Below, in pieces: positions 54,736 to 63,429 of a DNA stretch of 64,000 bases. Source of the DNA: Methylomonas methanica (lineage in GTDB: Bacteria; Pseudomonadota; Gammaproteobacteria; Methylococcales; Methylomonadaceae); assembly GCA_001644045.1 (NCBI GenBank), contig LUUF01000083.1, positions 1-64,000 on the forward strand. The letters are read 5' to 3'. The position numbers and the translations under genes are program-made. Position 1 is the first letter of the stretch; each line of letters begins with the position of its first letter. A model generated the notes under the pieces. It did not search any database. It was not told where the DNA came from and was given only the letters and a program-made list of their open reading frames with translations.

Positions 54736-57700
54736 TCATTTCGGCTCGACAACTTTAGCCGGCGATTTTTTCCAGAGCCCGCCATCGGCAAAACAGTTCC
54801 AGCCCCAGCGCAGCCAATTCAACAACGCCGCAGCCATCCACAACGACCAAGCCAGCATCAAGATCCGGTACGCCAGCAAGGGCAGGCTGACGACCGTGGC
54901 AATGGCCAATTGCGGGCCGTTGCGGTCCTGATACCAATTTAGCAAGGTCGCAGAAGATTGATTCCCGGCAATCTGCATATCCGGCTCGCCCAGCAGGCCC
55001 TGCTCCACCGCAATCGCGATCAGCAACAAGGACAGCAGCGTCAAACCGGCCAAGCCGATTTGCGCCAGATTGAACCAGCGCGGCCGTTCCGGCGCATGGC
55101 CGGCGCGGAAACCCAACGCAAACAACCAGCCCACCACCAAAAACGCGGCGGCTATATGCAACTGGCTCAAGCCGATCAGCAACAAAAACCACTGCCAATG
55201 CTTTAACGGCGTAATGCTCAGCTTGCCTAGTCCTAGCGCCAATAAGGCCAGCACTATCAACAAGCCCCAGATCAACGCTGCGGGACCAAACTTCGGCCCA
55301 AAGGTCCACAACAACCAACGCTCTTGCGGCATCAGCAATTGAATGCGGCTGTTAACGCTGGCAGCGCCAAGATCGACCAGCGGCGTGCGCAACAGCAAAC
55401 CGGGTTCTTTGGCCGTTTGCCAATTCAGCACGATTTGCTGAGTGCCGGGATGTATTGGCAAACTCACCACAGCGCCTTGCTGACGAATCGGCTGACTCAC
55501 CCCGTCTATCGTCACGCTTTGCAGTTCCGCCTGTTCCGGCAGCTTCACGGGGTGTTGCCCGCCTTTGGAACTGCGGATGCTCAAGGTCAATTCCACCGTT
55601 TCGCTTCGCTGCCCAGGCTTGACTGCCAATTCGCTTCTATCGATAGTCAAGGTCGCTCCGGCCACCGCTTGCGGACGGCTGATAGTCAGATTGACCCGCT
55701 CGCCCGGCCAGGGCCGCCATTCCGGCAGCCACTGTCCCTGCCCATCCTGATGATGCACCACCGCAATGCCGTCGGCCTGCAAATGCCAAATCGGACTGAC
55801 ATCGGCCCGCCAAACTTCATGCCATTGCGGCGTATCGGCTGCCAGCAATGTCAATTGCTCGGTTTTTGCCAGCGCAGACTCCCATTCTAGCGTCGCCTGG
55901 CCGGCCGCCATGTTGACCAATACTTTTCCATCCTTGACCCGCACTTGCGGACTGGTGACCGCTTCGCCGGGCAGCAAAGGCAATTCCAGCAATACCGGAC
56001 TAAGCGCGCCGGCCAATTGCTCGACTCGGGTGGTCACGCGCCAATCCAAACCCAAATGCAGGGTTCTTTCCACCCGCACAAACGCCGGCAAAGCGGTTTG
56101 CTGCAGCTTATTTTTCGGTCCGCTATCGAGTTGCAATCGGCTGAACTCCAGCTGCGGACCGACCTTGCCGTCTTCATACAAACCATCCACCCGCCAGCCG
56201 TCGGCTGTGACGCTGGCATATTGCGGCGGCAACGGCAACGGCAGACTAAATTTATCCTGCGCGGCATAACGGCCTTGCATCGCCACCTTATGCACCCCCT
56301 GCGTCACCACCAGCCACAAACCGCCGTCGTCCTGCCGGATCAAGGCTTGCGCTTCGCCGCCATCGACGCTGACCTGCTCCGGAAACCATTGCTCAAGCTG
56401 AGCCGGCAGCGGTATCGCCAAGTCTTGTTGCGCATGCAATTGCAGTTCGATGCGCAGCAATTCCGGCTTAACCGATAATTGCATGTCGGCGATCTGCGCG
56501 CAGTTGGGCAGACATTGCGGCGCTTGCAGCAAGCGGATTTTCAATTGCTCCAGCATTTGCGCATCGGGCAGATCGGCGTAGGCCTTTTCGCTGGGTGCCA
56601 TCAACAGCGGCAGCAACAACAGGCAGCTTAAACTCGGCAAGGCCAAGCGCCAGTTGGTGGCGATGGCACCCAGCATTTTCAAAACCAATACCGCCACCAG
56701 CGCGGCCTGGACAAAGTGCAGCAACATCATCACAAACGGCGACAAATACCAGAGCCCGATTTGCTGCCCATTATCCACCGCGCCGTTCCAGCTTAAATCC
56801 ACCTTCTGCCAGCCCCAATGCGGCAAACCGGGACCGGTTTGCAGATTGGCTTCCGGATCAATCCGTTGCAAACTGGCAGCGCTGCCGCCGTAAGAACTGG
56901 ACGCCTTGGGTTTAGCTAAATACTCGCGCTTCGTTTCGGCAAGTTCGCGCAGTTCCGGCTCCATCGCCGAATCCGTCATCTGCTCGACTTGCATTGCCAT
57001 CGGTGCTGCCGCACTCACCATCGAATGCAGGCGTTGAATGGACTGCTCGGGCAGTTCCATCTGCGGGTAAATACCGATACGAATCTGCTCTATCATGAAC
57101 GGAATCGTCAGCATCAGCAGGGCCACCCAACTGGCGTTGCGATACCATCTCAACCATTGCGCAAAACTGCCCGCCGGCAATACCCGCAGCAGCGCCAACA
57201 CCGCCAGCACATTTAACCAAATCAAGCGCGGCGCGTCGGTTTCGTGCCAAATCAGCGTCAAGCTGAGCAGGGCAAACGCGCCCCATTGCGGCGACCACAG
57301 CCGCCCCACCGCCAATGCCGCGATCAAGACCAAGAACAAATCCAGCAAAGTCCAGCGGTTCAACCAGCTATTCGGTACATTATCCACACCGCTGACCGCC
57401 AGCAAGCGCCAGCCGGGCGGGATGTTGAGTTCGGCCTGCACCTGTTGAAAGCGCTGCTGCCAACCGCTGGCATTGAGCGAACCCAAATCGGCTTCGATCC
57501 GGCTGTCGGCATTGAGTTGGATAGCACCGCGCCGGACTTCGACACCTTCGCTGCCATCCGCCAGTCGAGTAATTAATTGGCTCTGACCGTCCAGTTGCAC
57601 CTGTCCCAGCCCCAGCTCCGGCACCGCGTTCAAACGCCAGTCGCGGCTCATCGTGCCGGTAATGTTATCGCTGACGGTATAGCCGCCGCCCTCGAAATCC

Positions 57701-58764
57701 AGCCACAGTGTGCGCTTCAATTTGAGCTGATTCGGCTCGGGCTCCGGATCGCCTCTGCGTACCACTTTAAACGCCATGCTCTCGCCCTGCTTTAGTTGAT
57801 AGGTGGGTAGATGCCGCCATTCGGCCGGCAGATTGGTTTGACTACCGTCTATCGCGGTCAAATTTTCGATCTCCACCAAACGCAAAGCCGGCACGGCCTG
57901 GAACGCCCATAACTCTTCCGGCGGCCAGTTCTCGTCCTTTACGGCCAAATCCAGTTGCGTCAAGGTTTGCGGGTGACGGCCATGAATGTCGATACTCCAG
58001 CGCCCCGGCCGCACTTGCACCAATAGTCGTCCGTTACTGTCCAGGCGAGCGGGCAGTGGGCTATTCAGGGCCACCGGGATAAAGTCAGGCAATAATGCAT
58101 AAGGAAACTCGATCTCCCGCGCCTTGCCGGATACTTCCAAATCCAGGCGCGTGATAACCTGTAGCGGCACCTCGTCCAGCACTTGCCGGAAGACTTGCAG
58201 GTCGAGCCTATCCAGCTCCCGGTCGGCAGTGTCGCCGTCCTCGGTATTCAGCCACAACGCACCTTGTTTGATTTGCGGATACGCGACCGGCTTATCGTTG
58301 ACGCTGAGCTGAATCAAGCCACTGGCCTCGGGCAGGGCTAACTGTTCCGGTAAATTTTCCCAGAGAAATTCGCCGCTAATCTGGTAACGGCCGGCCGGCA
58401 ATTGCAGGGCCGGCTTGCCGTCCTTTTCCACGACCGGCAGCGTTTGTTTGTTGACGGAGACTGCCTGCGGCCAATGTTGAGTGTCGCCCGGCAAGATAAC
58501 CCAGTCCTTGCGATACACCGTCCAGTCGGCAACGAAGCTGCCGCGCTTGGCTTGTAAATTCAGGTGTAGCGCGCCCGGCCAGGCGCAGCGTTTTTGTTGA
58601 AAATCGTCGAAGAAGAATGGGCAACGGTACTGGGTTTCATCGGCCAACACCCAATTAACCCAGGGCTTTAGCGGCTCCGGAAGGTCTTGAATCTCCAACG
58701 CCCTTGCCGTCTGCAACGACGCCTGCCCAACCAATAGCCACAGCACAAAAACGAAGCGTCCCAT
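54736..58764 (-). CDS. Very large unknown membrane protein
   Basis: About 1342 residues from ATG 58764, where a signal peptide (GRFVFVLWLLVGQASLQTARA) begins; an in-frame upstream ATG (58875) overlaps the transposase gene and is unlikely. A periplasmic beta-rich region (about 25-500, with Trp- and Pro-rich strands) is followed by a helical membrane block (about 505-600), a second hydrophobic segment (about 690-730), another periplasmic beta region (about 750-1180) and a terminal block of five or six helices (about 1190-1320). I do not recognise the family. Its size and alternation of beta domains and membrane blocks suggest an envelope assembly or sensing machine, but this is inference. Confidence 0.8.
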   Translation of the reverse strand: MGRFVFVLWLLVGQASLQTARALEIQDLPEPLKPWVNWVLADETQYRCPFFFDDFQQKRCAWPGALHLNLQAKRGSFVADWTVYRKDWVILPGDTQHWPQAVSVNKQTLPVVEKDGKPALQLPAGRYQISGEFLWENLPEQLALPEASGLIQLSVNDKPVAYPQIKQGALWLNTEDGDTADRELDRLDLQVFRQVLDEVPLQVITRLDLEVSGKAREIEFPYALLPDFIPVALNSPLPARLDSNGRLLVQVRPGRWSIDIHGRHPQTLTQLDLAVKDENWPPEELWAFQAVPALRLVEIENLTAIDGSQTNLPAEWRHLPTYQLKQGESMAFKVVRRGDPEPEPNQLKLKRTLWLDFEGGGYTVSDNITGTMSRDWRLNAVPELGLGQVQLDGQSQLITRLADGSEGVEVRRGAIQLNADSRIEADLGSLNASGWQQRFQQVQAELNIPPGWRLLAVSGVDNVPNSWLNRWTLLDLFLVLIAALAVGRLWSPQWGAFALLSLTLIWHETDAPRLIWLNVLAVLALLRVLPAGSFAQWLRWYRNASWVALLMLTIPFMIEQIRIGIYPQMELPEQSIQRLHSMVSAAAPMAMQVEQMTDSAMEPELRELAETKREYLAKPKASSSYGGSAASLQRIDPEANLQTGPGLPHWGWQKVDLSWNGAVDNGQQIGLWYLSPFVMMLLHFVQAALVAVLVLKMLGAIATNWRLALPSLSCLLLLPLLMAPSEKAYADLPDAQMLEQLKIRLLQAPQCLPNCAQIADMQLSVKPELLRIELQLHAQQDLAIPLPAQLEQWFPEQVSVDGGEAQALIRQDDGGLWLVVTQGVHKVAMQGRYAAQDKFSLPLPLPPQYASVTADGWRVDGLYEDGKVGPQLEFSRLQLDSGPKNKLQQTALPAFVRVERTLHLGLDWRVTTRVEQLAGALSPVLLELPLLPGEAVTSPQVRVKDGKVLVNMAAGQATLEWESALAKTEQLTLLAADTPQWHEVWRADVSPIWHLQADGIAVVHHQDGQGQWLPEWRPWPGERVNLTISRPQAVAGATLTIDRSELAVKPGQRSETVELTLSIRSSKGGQHPVKLPEQAELQSVTIDGVSQPIRQQGAVVSLPIHPGTQQIVLNWQTAKEPGLLLRTPLVDLGAASVNSRIQLLMPQERWLLWTFGPKFGPAALIWGLLIVLALLALGLGKLSITPLKHWQWFLLLIGLSQLHIAAAFLVVGWLFALGFRAGHAPERPRWFNLAQIGLAGLTLLSLLLIAIAVEQGLLGEPDMQIAGNQSSATLLNWYQDRNGPQLAIATVVSLPLLAYRILMLAWSLWMAAALLNWLRWGWNCFADGGLWKKSPAKVVEPK

Positions 58765-58819
58765 AATATCCTCCCATTTCAAACCGTTAATTTTTTTGCC
58801 GGGTTTATTGGCGTTGGTT

Positions 58820-58850
58820 GATGGGTTTCGCGTTGCTCTACCCATCATCA
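58820..58850. repeat. REP element on the 3' side of the RAYT gene
   Basis: GATGGGT (58820-58826) and ACCCATC (58840-58846) pair around TTCGCGTTGCTCT. It is one member of the GATGGGT family flanking the transposase. Confidence 0.85.
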
Positions 58851-58855
58851 AACAT

Positions 58856-59386
58856 CTATTCCAATTCCAAATCACTTTCCAATCCTGCTACTCCACCCCA
58901 ATCCATTGGCAAAATCCCTTGATTTACAAATTGATGAAACGACGAATAAGGCCAATCTGCAACAACTGCGACATGACCGTGTTTCACCGGATTGAAATGA
59001 ATGTAATCCACGTGCCGGGCAAAGTCGTTATCATCCTTTATACGGTGCTCCCAAAATCGTCTTTGCCATATGCCTCGTTCATGTTTACGCATACGGCTGT
59101 TGGAAATTTTTTCGCCTATTTCAAAATGCCTGGAAAACGCGGACTTGATTTGTCGCCAACGCAGGCTGAAATCATCGTCACCATGGGGCAATGTCCAGAT
59201 GACATGCAGATGTTCCGGCAACACGACAATAGCTTCTATTGTAAACGGATGTTTTTGTTTAACAGTACGCAAGGATTGTCGCAAAACCTCAATATGATCC
59301 GTCAGAAGTGTTTGGCTTCTATCAGCCAGATTTACCGTGAAAAAATAAGTGCCACCTTGGACTCGATGACGTCGGTATTCGGTCAT
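58856..59386 (-). CDS. REP-associated tyrosine transposase (RAYT)
   Basis: A 176-residue Y1 transposase of the IS200-like superfamily. The HUH motif is LPEHLHVIW (His 59, His 61) and the catalytic Tyr 128 lies in HVDYIHFNPVKHG; other RAYT signatures are IWQRRFWEHRI and DWPYSSFHQFV. RAYTs cut and join single-stranded REP hairpins and usually move REPs rather than themselves. REP elements of one family flank this gene on both sides, as expected. The length is slightly below the family average but no motif is missing, so it may be active. Confidence 0.93.
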   Translation of the reverse strand: MTEYRRHRVQGGTYFFTVNLADRSQTLLTDHIEVLRQSLRTVKQKHPFTIEAIVVLPEHLHVIWTLPHGDDDFSLRWRQIKSAFSRHFEIGEKISNSRMRKHERGIWQRRFWEHRIKDDNDFARHVDYIHFNPVKHGHVAVVADWPYSSFHQFVNQGILPMDWGGVAGLESDLELE

Positions 59387-59409
59387 GGTTATCCTATTAA
59401 AAAGTTAAC

Positions 59410-59440
59410 GATGGGTTTCGCTACGCTCTACCCATCCTAC
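59410..59440. repeat. REP element on the 5' side of the RAYT gene
   Basis: GATGGGTTTCGCTACGCTCT then ACCCATCCTAC (to 59440). It faces the next REP at 59487-59517 in inverted orientation, forming a BIME-like pair. Confidence 0.88.
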
Positions 59441-59486
59441 GGAACTTTATTCAATTTAGGGGGTGTAAATTGCCGTTAAACCAGCT

Positions 59487-59517
59487 GTAGGATGGGTAGA
59501 GCATAGCGAAACCCATC
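59487..59517. repeat. Inverted REP element
   Basis: GTAGGATGGGTAGAGC then ATAGCGAAACCCATC is the reverse complement of the 59410-59440 REP with one or two changes. The two together enclose 46 bases upstream of the gltA promoter region. Confidence 0.88.
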
Positions 59518-59639
59518 AAATAATCCCTCGTTTTTCTTTAAATTGTAAACAATCCCGATCTAAAGCTGTGTTTATTCGCTATTTGCAATAGAATACGAAC
59601 CATCCCCCTTTCAACAGCTAGCTCTCCGGAGAATTTGAC

Positions 59640-60935
59640 ATGACTGATAAAAAAGTGACGTTAAAACAGGATGACCAGGACCGCGTTGTCGAATTACCGG
59701 TCACGCCAGGCACCATGGGCCCGTCCGTCATCGATATTCGTTCTTTGTACGCGCAGACCGGCCATTTTACTTACGATCCCGGTTTTACCTCCACCGCCAG
59801 CTGTACTTCAAAAATCACATTTATCGACGGCGACGCCGGCGTGTTGTTGTATCGGGGCTACCCCATCGAACAACTGGCGGAAAAATGCGATTTTCTGGAA
59901 GTCTGTTATCTACTGCTGAACGGCGATCTGCCCAACGGCTCGGAAATGAAAGGCTTCGTCACCACTATCAGCCAGCATGTCATGGTACACGAACAGCTGA
60001 TTAAATTTTACAGCGGATTCCGCCGCGACGCGCATCCGATGGCGGTACTGGTAGGTGTAGTCGGCGCGCTGTCGGCGTTCTATCACGAAGTGATGGACAT
60101 CACCTGCAAGGAAGACCGCTATATCTCGGCCATCCGTCTGATCGCGAAAATGCCGACCATGGTGGCCATGTGCTACAAATACAGCATCGGCATGCCGTTT
60201 ATCTACCCCAAACGCAAGTTGGGCTATGCGGAAAACTTCATGCGTATGATGCACGGCGACGCCGGCGAAGATTATCTGGCCAACCCGGTTTTGGTTAGAG
60301 CGTTGGATAGAATCCTGATCCTGCACGCCGACCACGAACAAAATGCGTCTACATCAACCGTACGTCTAGCCGGCTCCAGCGGCGCCAATCCTTACGCTTG
60401 CGTGGCGGCGGGCATCGCCTGCCTTTGGGGCGCGGCGCATGGCGGCGCCAACGAGGCGGTGTTGAACATGCTGGAAGAAATCGGCGATGTGTCGAAAATC
60501 GGCGAGTATGTCGCCAGAGCCAAGGACAAAAACGATCCGTTCCGCTTGATGGGTTTTGGCCACCGGGTTTACAAGAACTACGACCCGCGCGCCAAACTGA
60601 TGCGGCAAACCTGCCACGAAGTGCTGGACGAATTGAATCTGAACGACGACCGTCTGTTCAAACTGGCGATGGAACTGGAACGCATTGCGCTGGAAGACCC
60701 GTACTTCGTCGAGAAAAAACTCTACCCCAACGTCGATTTTTATTCCGGCATCGTGCTGCGGGCGCTGGGCATCCCGACCGAAATGTTCACCGCCATCTTC
60801 GCGCTCGCCCGCTCGGTAGGCTGGATCGCCCAATGGGACGAAATGATCTCCGATCCTGAATTGAAAATCGGCCGCCCGCGCCAGTTGTATAAAGGCGTGA
60901 CGACCAGGGATGTAAAATCGATTTCTAATCGGTGA
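59640..60935 (+). CDS. gltA: Citrate synthase
   Basis: Condenses acetyl-CoA and oxaloacetate to citrate. The 431-residue protein matches the hexameric, NADH-sensitive type of Gram-negatives, with the N-terminal beta domain (about 1-60) typical of that type. Active-site residues: His in [18 protein letters not shown], His in [14 protein letters not shown] and Asp in the [14 protein letters not shown] region. The ribosome-binding site (CGGAG) lies about ten bases upstream. With pyruvate carboxylase at 20 kb it feeds the tricarboxylic acid cycle. A repeat with terminator-like hairpins follows. Confidence 0.97.
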   Translation: MTDKKVTLKQDDQDRVVELPVTPGTMGPSVIDIRSLYAQTGHFTYDPGFTSTASCTSKITFIDGDAGVLLYRGYPIEQLAEKCDFLEVCYLLLNGDLPNGSEMKGFVTTISQHVMVHEQLIKFYSGFRRDAHPMAVLVGVVGALSAFYHEVMDITCKEDRYISAIRLIAKMPTMVAMCYKYSIGMPFIYPKRKLGYAENFMRMMHGDAGEDYLANPVLVRALDRILILHADHEQNASTSTVRLAGSSGANPYACVAAGIACLWGAAHGGANEAVLNMLEEIGDVSKIGEYVARAKDKNDPFRLMGFGHRVYKNYDPRAKLMRQTCHEVLDELNLNDDRLFKLAMELERIALEDPYFVEKKLYPNVDFYSGIVLRALGIPTEMFTAIFALARSVGWIAQWDEMISDPELKIGRPRQLYKGVTTRDVKSISNR

Positions 60936-60957
60936 TAGGGTAAATACTTATAAGTTA

Positions 60958-61074
60958 AGCCCCCTCTCCTGATGGAGAGGGTTGGGGTGAGGAGAATCCA
61001 ATAACGAAACACCTATTTGATTCCCCTCATCCTAACCTTCTCCCTGAGGGAGAAGGAATCAACAGTATTCTCTC
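60958..61074. repeat. Paired CCTCTCC/GGAGAGG intergenic repeat
   Basis: Two inverted modules: CCCTCTCC-TGAT-GGAGAGGG followed by TTGGGGTGAGG, and then CCCCTCATCCTAACC before TTCTCCCTGAGGGAGAA. The hairpins may terminate gltA transcription or that of the convergent wecG gene, but lack T runs. Related copies occur at 62872-63003 and in part at 54695-54722. Confidence 0.8.
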
Positions 61075-61093
61075 CCGATACTAAAAAGCATTT

Positions 61094-61873
61094 TCAAGAA
61101 GCAGCCGCCGCGCGCTTCAACAATCTAATCAGCAAAAAATCCCAGGCAAAGCGCATCAAAAACACCGGATTGGTGGAAAAATAGCGTTTAATCAAGCGCC
61201 TATCCTTAGCCATTCGATAACACCATTCCAAACCGCTTTTCTGCATCCACAGCGGTGCCCGCTTGATGTGTCCCGAGTGAAAATCAAAGGCCGCTCCCAC
61301 GCCCAATTGCACCGGCACATGAACCCTATCCAGATGCGCCGCAATCCATTTTTCCTGCTTGGGCGCGCCTAAGCCCACCCAGAGAAAATCCGGCTTGGCG
61401 GCGTTGATCAAATCGACTAATTGTTGATCTTCTTCCGCGGACAAGGGCCGAAACGGCGGGGAATGCCAGCCGACAAGCTCGGCTTGCGGATAGCGCTTGC
61501 GGATGTTGGCAACCAAATCCGCCAATACTTCGTCTTTACCGCCCAGAAAAAAATGCCGCCAACCCAGTTGCTGACCATGATCCAGGCATTTCAACATCAA
61601 ATCCGGACCGCAAACCCGGGTTTTAATCTCCGCTTGATGCACCAGCTTGGCATACCAGACCAAGGGCAAGCCATCCATCGTGGACAAGGCTTTGTTGGAA
61701 ATATCGCGCAACTCGCTATCGGTGAGACAGGCCACGGTAGTATGCACATTGGCAATACAGACCTGATGGGATTGGCCGATGGCTATCCACTCCTGAAATA
61801 GTTGTAACGTAAGCTCGTAATCCAGGATAGGGAAGCGTATTCCGAATATATCTACTGACTTGATTGACTGCAT
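61094..61873 (-). CDS. WecG/TagA/CpsF-family glycosyltransferase
   Basis: A 259-residue protein of the WecG/TagA/CpsF family, which transfers a sugar (often N-acetylmannosamine or its acid) onto a lipid-linked intermediate in exopolysaccharide, enterobacterial common antigen or teichoic acid synthesis. Signatures: VCIANVHTTVACLTD, MDGLPLVWYAKL, FFLGGKDEVLADLVANI, DFLWVGLGAPKQEKWI, GVGAAFDFHSGHIKRAPLWM and the ending region GLEWCYRM. The gene is isolated here, with gltA convergent; its polysaccharide cluster must be elsewhere. A decayed copy of the same gene lies at 63430-63924. Confidence 0.93.
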   Translation of the reverse strand: MQSIKSVDIFGIRFPILDYELTLQLFQEWIAIGQSHQVCIANVHTTVACLTDSELRDISNKALSTMDGLPLVWYAKLVHQAEIKTRVCGPDLMLKCLDHGQQLGWRHFFLGGKDEVLADLVANIRKRYPQAELVGWHSPPFRPLSAEEDQQLVDLINAAKPDFLWVGLGAPKQEKWIAAHLDRVHVPVQLGVGAAFDFHSGHIKRAPLWMQKSGLEWCYRMAKDRRLIKRYFSTNPVFLMRFAWDFLLIRLLKRAAAAS

Positions 61874-62224
61874 TCCGTGCTCCGTCGGGCGGTTAATTGA
61901 AAAGTGATGCTTTTAATTCTGTCCCCCTAGCATCGCTATATTTGCCCCCGGAGTCAATTCAGAGCAGACCAATTCGACTAAATCAAAGCGATACCAATCA
62001 AGCGTGCTCGTATTCCCGCCTGCGGGCAATACCGCTCCCTCTCCTTTATGCCCTGCGGGTACGCGAGGAGCGGGAGCTTTTACGACAACCTTCGGGGGGA
62101 GAAGTAGTAATCAGCCAGCGGTTGGAAAAAGATGCTGGATGGTTGAACAACCGAGGCCCCCTTGCTTCATCGTTCCCGCAAAAGCGGGAACCCAGACAAT
62201 CAAGCTCTCCAAAAACCAACGCAG
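61874..62224. other. Intergenic region upstream of the wecG-family gene
   Basis: Holds no gene I can support. It contains one perfect palindrome (GTTCCCGC at 62172-62179 with GCGGGAAC at 62184-62191) and a diverged repeat near 62033-62100 (CTCCCTCTCC...GGAGCGGGAG). The part next to the gene (61874-61905) is similar to the region beyond 63924 in front of the decayed wecG copy. Confidence 0.55.
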
Positions 62225-62845
62225 TCAAGGCGCACAATTTACCACCAGCTCGTCGCTATATTGACCAACCTCGGCGTCTTTCAAGATATAAACCGCCGTA
62301 TACCGACGTAATTCCGGCTTGCCGGCAACCAGCAAAGGCCTATTATCGACATAAGGCGGTATCGTATCTCTTGCCAAAAATACAAACTCCGACTCGCCCT
62401 CGCGCTGGCAATAAATATTGATCCCATCGCTCCTGGATTTAACAAAATTCAGCACCACCACGCCGCCCGTTTGATCTACACCGGTTAAAACCGGTTTGGC
62501 TTCGGCAAGCTTGGTCGTGTCTTCCGAACCGATGATGCCCAATAAATTACCCAATGCATCGGAATAAGCCGGATGCGCCTTGATTCGCCTGACTAAAGCC
62601 CTGGTCTTGCCTTGTATATTATTGACGCTGGCCGTCTTGGCGGCCGTGGCATGTCTGGCTGCCGCAGAAGCGGCATTGCCTTCGCTGATCTTGTCGTGCA
62701 ATTCCTGGTTATCGCTTTCGACACCGGTAATATCTTCCGCGGATAAGCCTAATTCCGCCAGTCGGGTGGCGAGATTTGCCTTAAAACGATCATGCCAAAC
62801 CAATAAATCGTTATCGGAATGCGGAAAGTAGTCGGATTTAGCCAT
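62225..62845 (-). CDS. Unknown soluble protein
   Basis: A 206-residue protein without signal peptide. The N-terminal half (about 10-110) is helical and Ala-rich (WHDRFKANLATRLAELGLSA, EGNAASAAARHATAAKTASV) with ALVRRIKAHPAYSDALGNLLGIIG; the C-terminal half (about 118-206) has fibronectin-like strands (VVVLNFVKSRSDGINIYCQR, YTAVYILKDAEVGQYSDELV). It resembles widespread small hypothetical proteins with a helical front and an Fn3-like back. The start ATG 62845 has GGAG about six bases upstream. Function unknown. Confidence 0.78.
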   Translation of the reverse strand: MAKSDYFPHSDNDLLVWHDRFKANLATRLAELGLSAEDITGVESDNQELHDKISEGNAASAAARHATAAKTASVNNIQGKTRALVRRIKAHPAYSDALGNLLGIIGSEDTTKLAEAKPVLTGVDQTGGVVVLNFVKSRSDGINIYCQREGESEFVFLARDTIPPYVDNRPLLVAGKPELRRYTAVYILKDAEVGQYSDELVVNCAP

Positions 62846-62871
62846 ATTGAATTCTCCTTGCTGTTAAAAGA

Positions 62872-63003
62872 GGGAACCTTAAAAAATAAAAATGCTTCTT
62901 CTCCCTCCGTACCCGCAGGGCATAACGGAGAAGGTTGGGGTGAGGGAATTAAAATCAATAAGTTACATTCTTCACCCTAACCCTCTTCAGGAGGGAGAGA
63001 GGA
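62872..63003. repeat. Second paired CTCCCTCCG/CGGAGAAGG intergenic repeat
   Basis: CTTCTTCTCCCTCCGTACCC and GGCATAACGGAGAAGGTTGG give a hairpin, followed by GGTGAGGGAATT; the second module (TTCACCCTAACCCTCTTCAGG) is its inverse. It is the same family as 60958-61074. Confidence 0.75.
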
Positions 63004-63140
63004 TTTTTAGAGGTTTCCAAAATGCAATACCGCACAGTTATCGGCGCGGCAGACTCCACCGTAGAACCGACCGAAGCAATCGGCAAAATACTAACGGCTT
63101 AAATAATTCTATATACATTTTAAGACGCCCTACAAGTCTT

Positions 63141-63328
63141 TGGCGGTGCGGCTAAATGTCGCGTCGGTACCCACGATACGTTCATGGGCACCGATAAAAC
63201 ACCTGGTGGCGTCCACGGAAGACTCAGCGGTACCGACAAAAGGCCTGGCGGTAACCACAGAAGATTCAGCGGTACCGACCAAGTGTCCGGCGGTGCCAAC
63301 TGAGGCTTATGGCGTACCCAAAATTCCT
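63141..63328. repeat. 21-bp tandem repeat, about nine units
   Basis: From 63163 the period is exactly 21 bases (unit starts 63163, 63184, 63205, 63226, 63247, 63268, 63289, 63310), preceded by one 22-base unit. Units look like AGCGGTACCGACAAAAGGCC and GGCGGTAACCACAGAAGATT, partly alternating, giving a 42-bp higher-order pattern. One + frame from TTG 63140 stays open and would encode heptads of the form AVPTKxx/AVTTEDS, but it has no ribosome-binding site. Confidence 0.85.
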
Positions 63329-63401
63329 CTGTGAATGCCCATGAATGGTCCAGGAACGTCAGAAAACAGGCTTGGGTGCACCATTAAGATTTAATTAAAA
63401 T

Positions 63402-63428
63402 AAAAAAATGGTTTGGTTATCAAGCCAT
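63402..63428 (-). terminator. Terminator on the minus strand, downstream of the decayed wecG copy
   Basis: On the minus strand ATGGCTTG and CAAACCAT pair (one G-T) around ATAAC, followed by TTTTTTTATTTT. It is correctly placed and oriented to end transcription of the relic at 63430-63924. Confidence 0.7.
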
Positions 63429-63429
63429 T

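Noticed and set aside
58765-58875. N-terminal extension of the large membrane protein
   Set aside because: It would cross a REP element and the end of the RAYT gene and would bury the signal peptide.
63022-63102. 26-codon ATG frame containing VEPTEA, similar to the heptads of the tandem repeat
   Set aside because: No ribosome-binding site; may be chance or repeat-derived.
63141-63328. Possible CRISPR array
   Set aside because: Units of 21 bases follow one another without spacers and diverge throughout; no cas genes are near.
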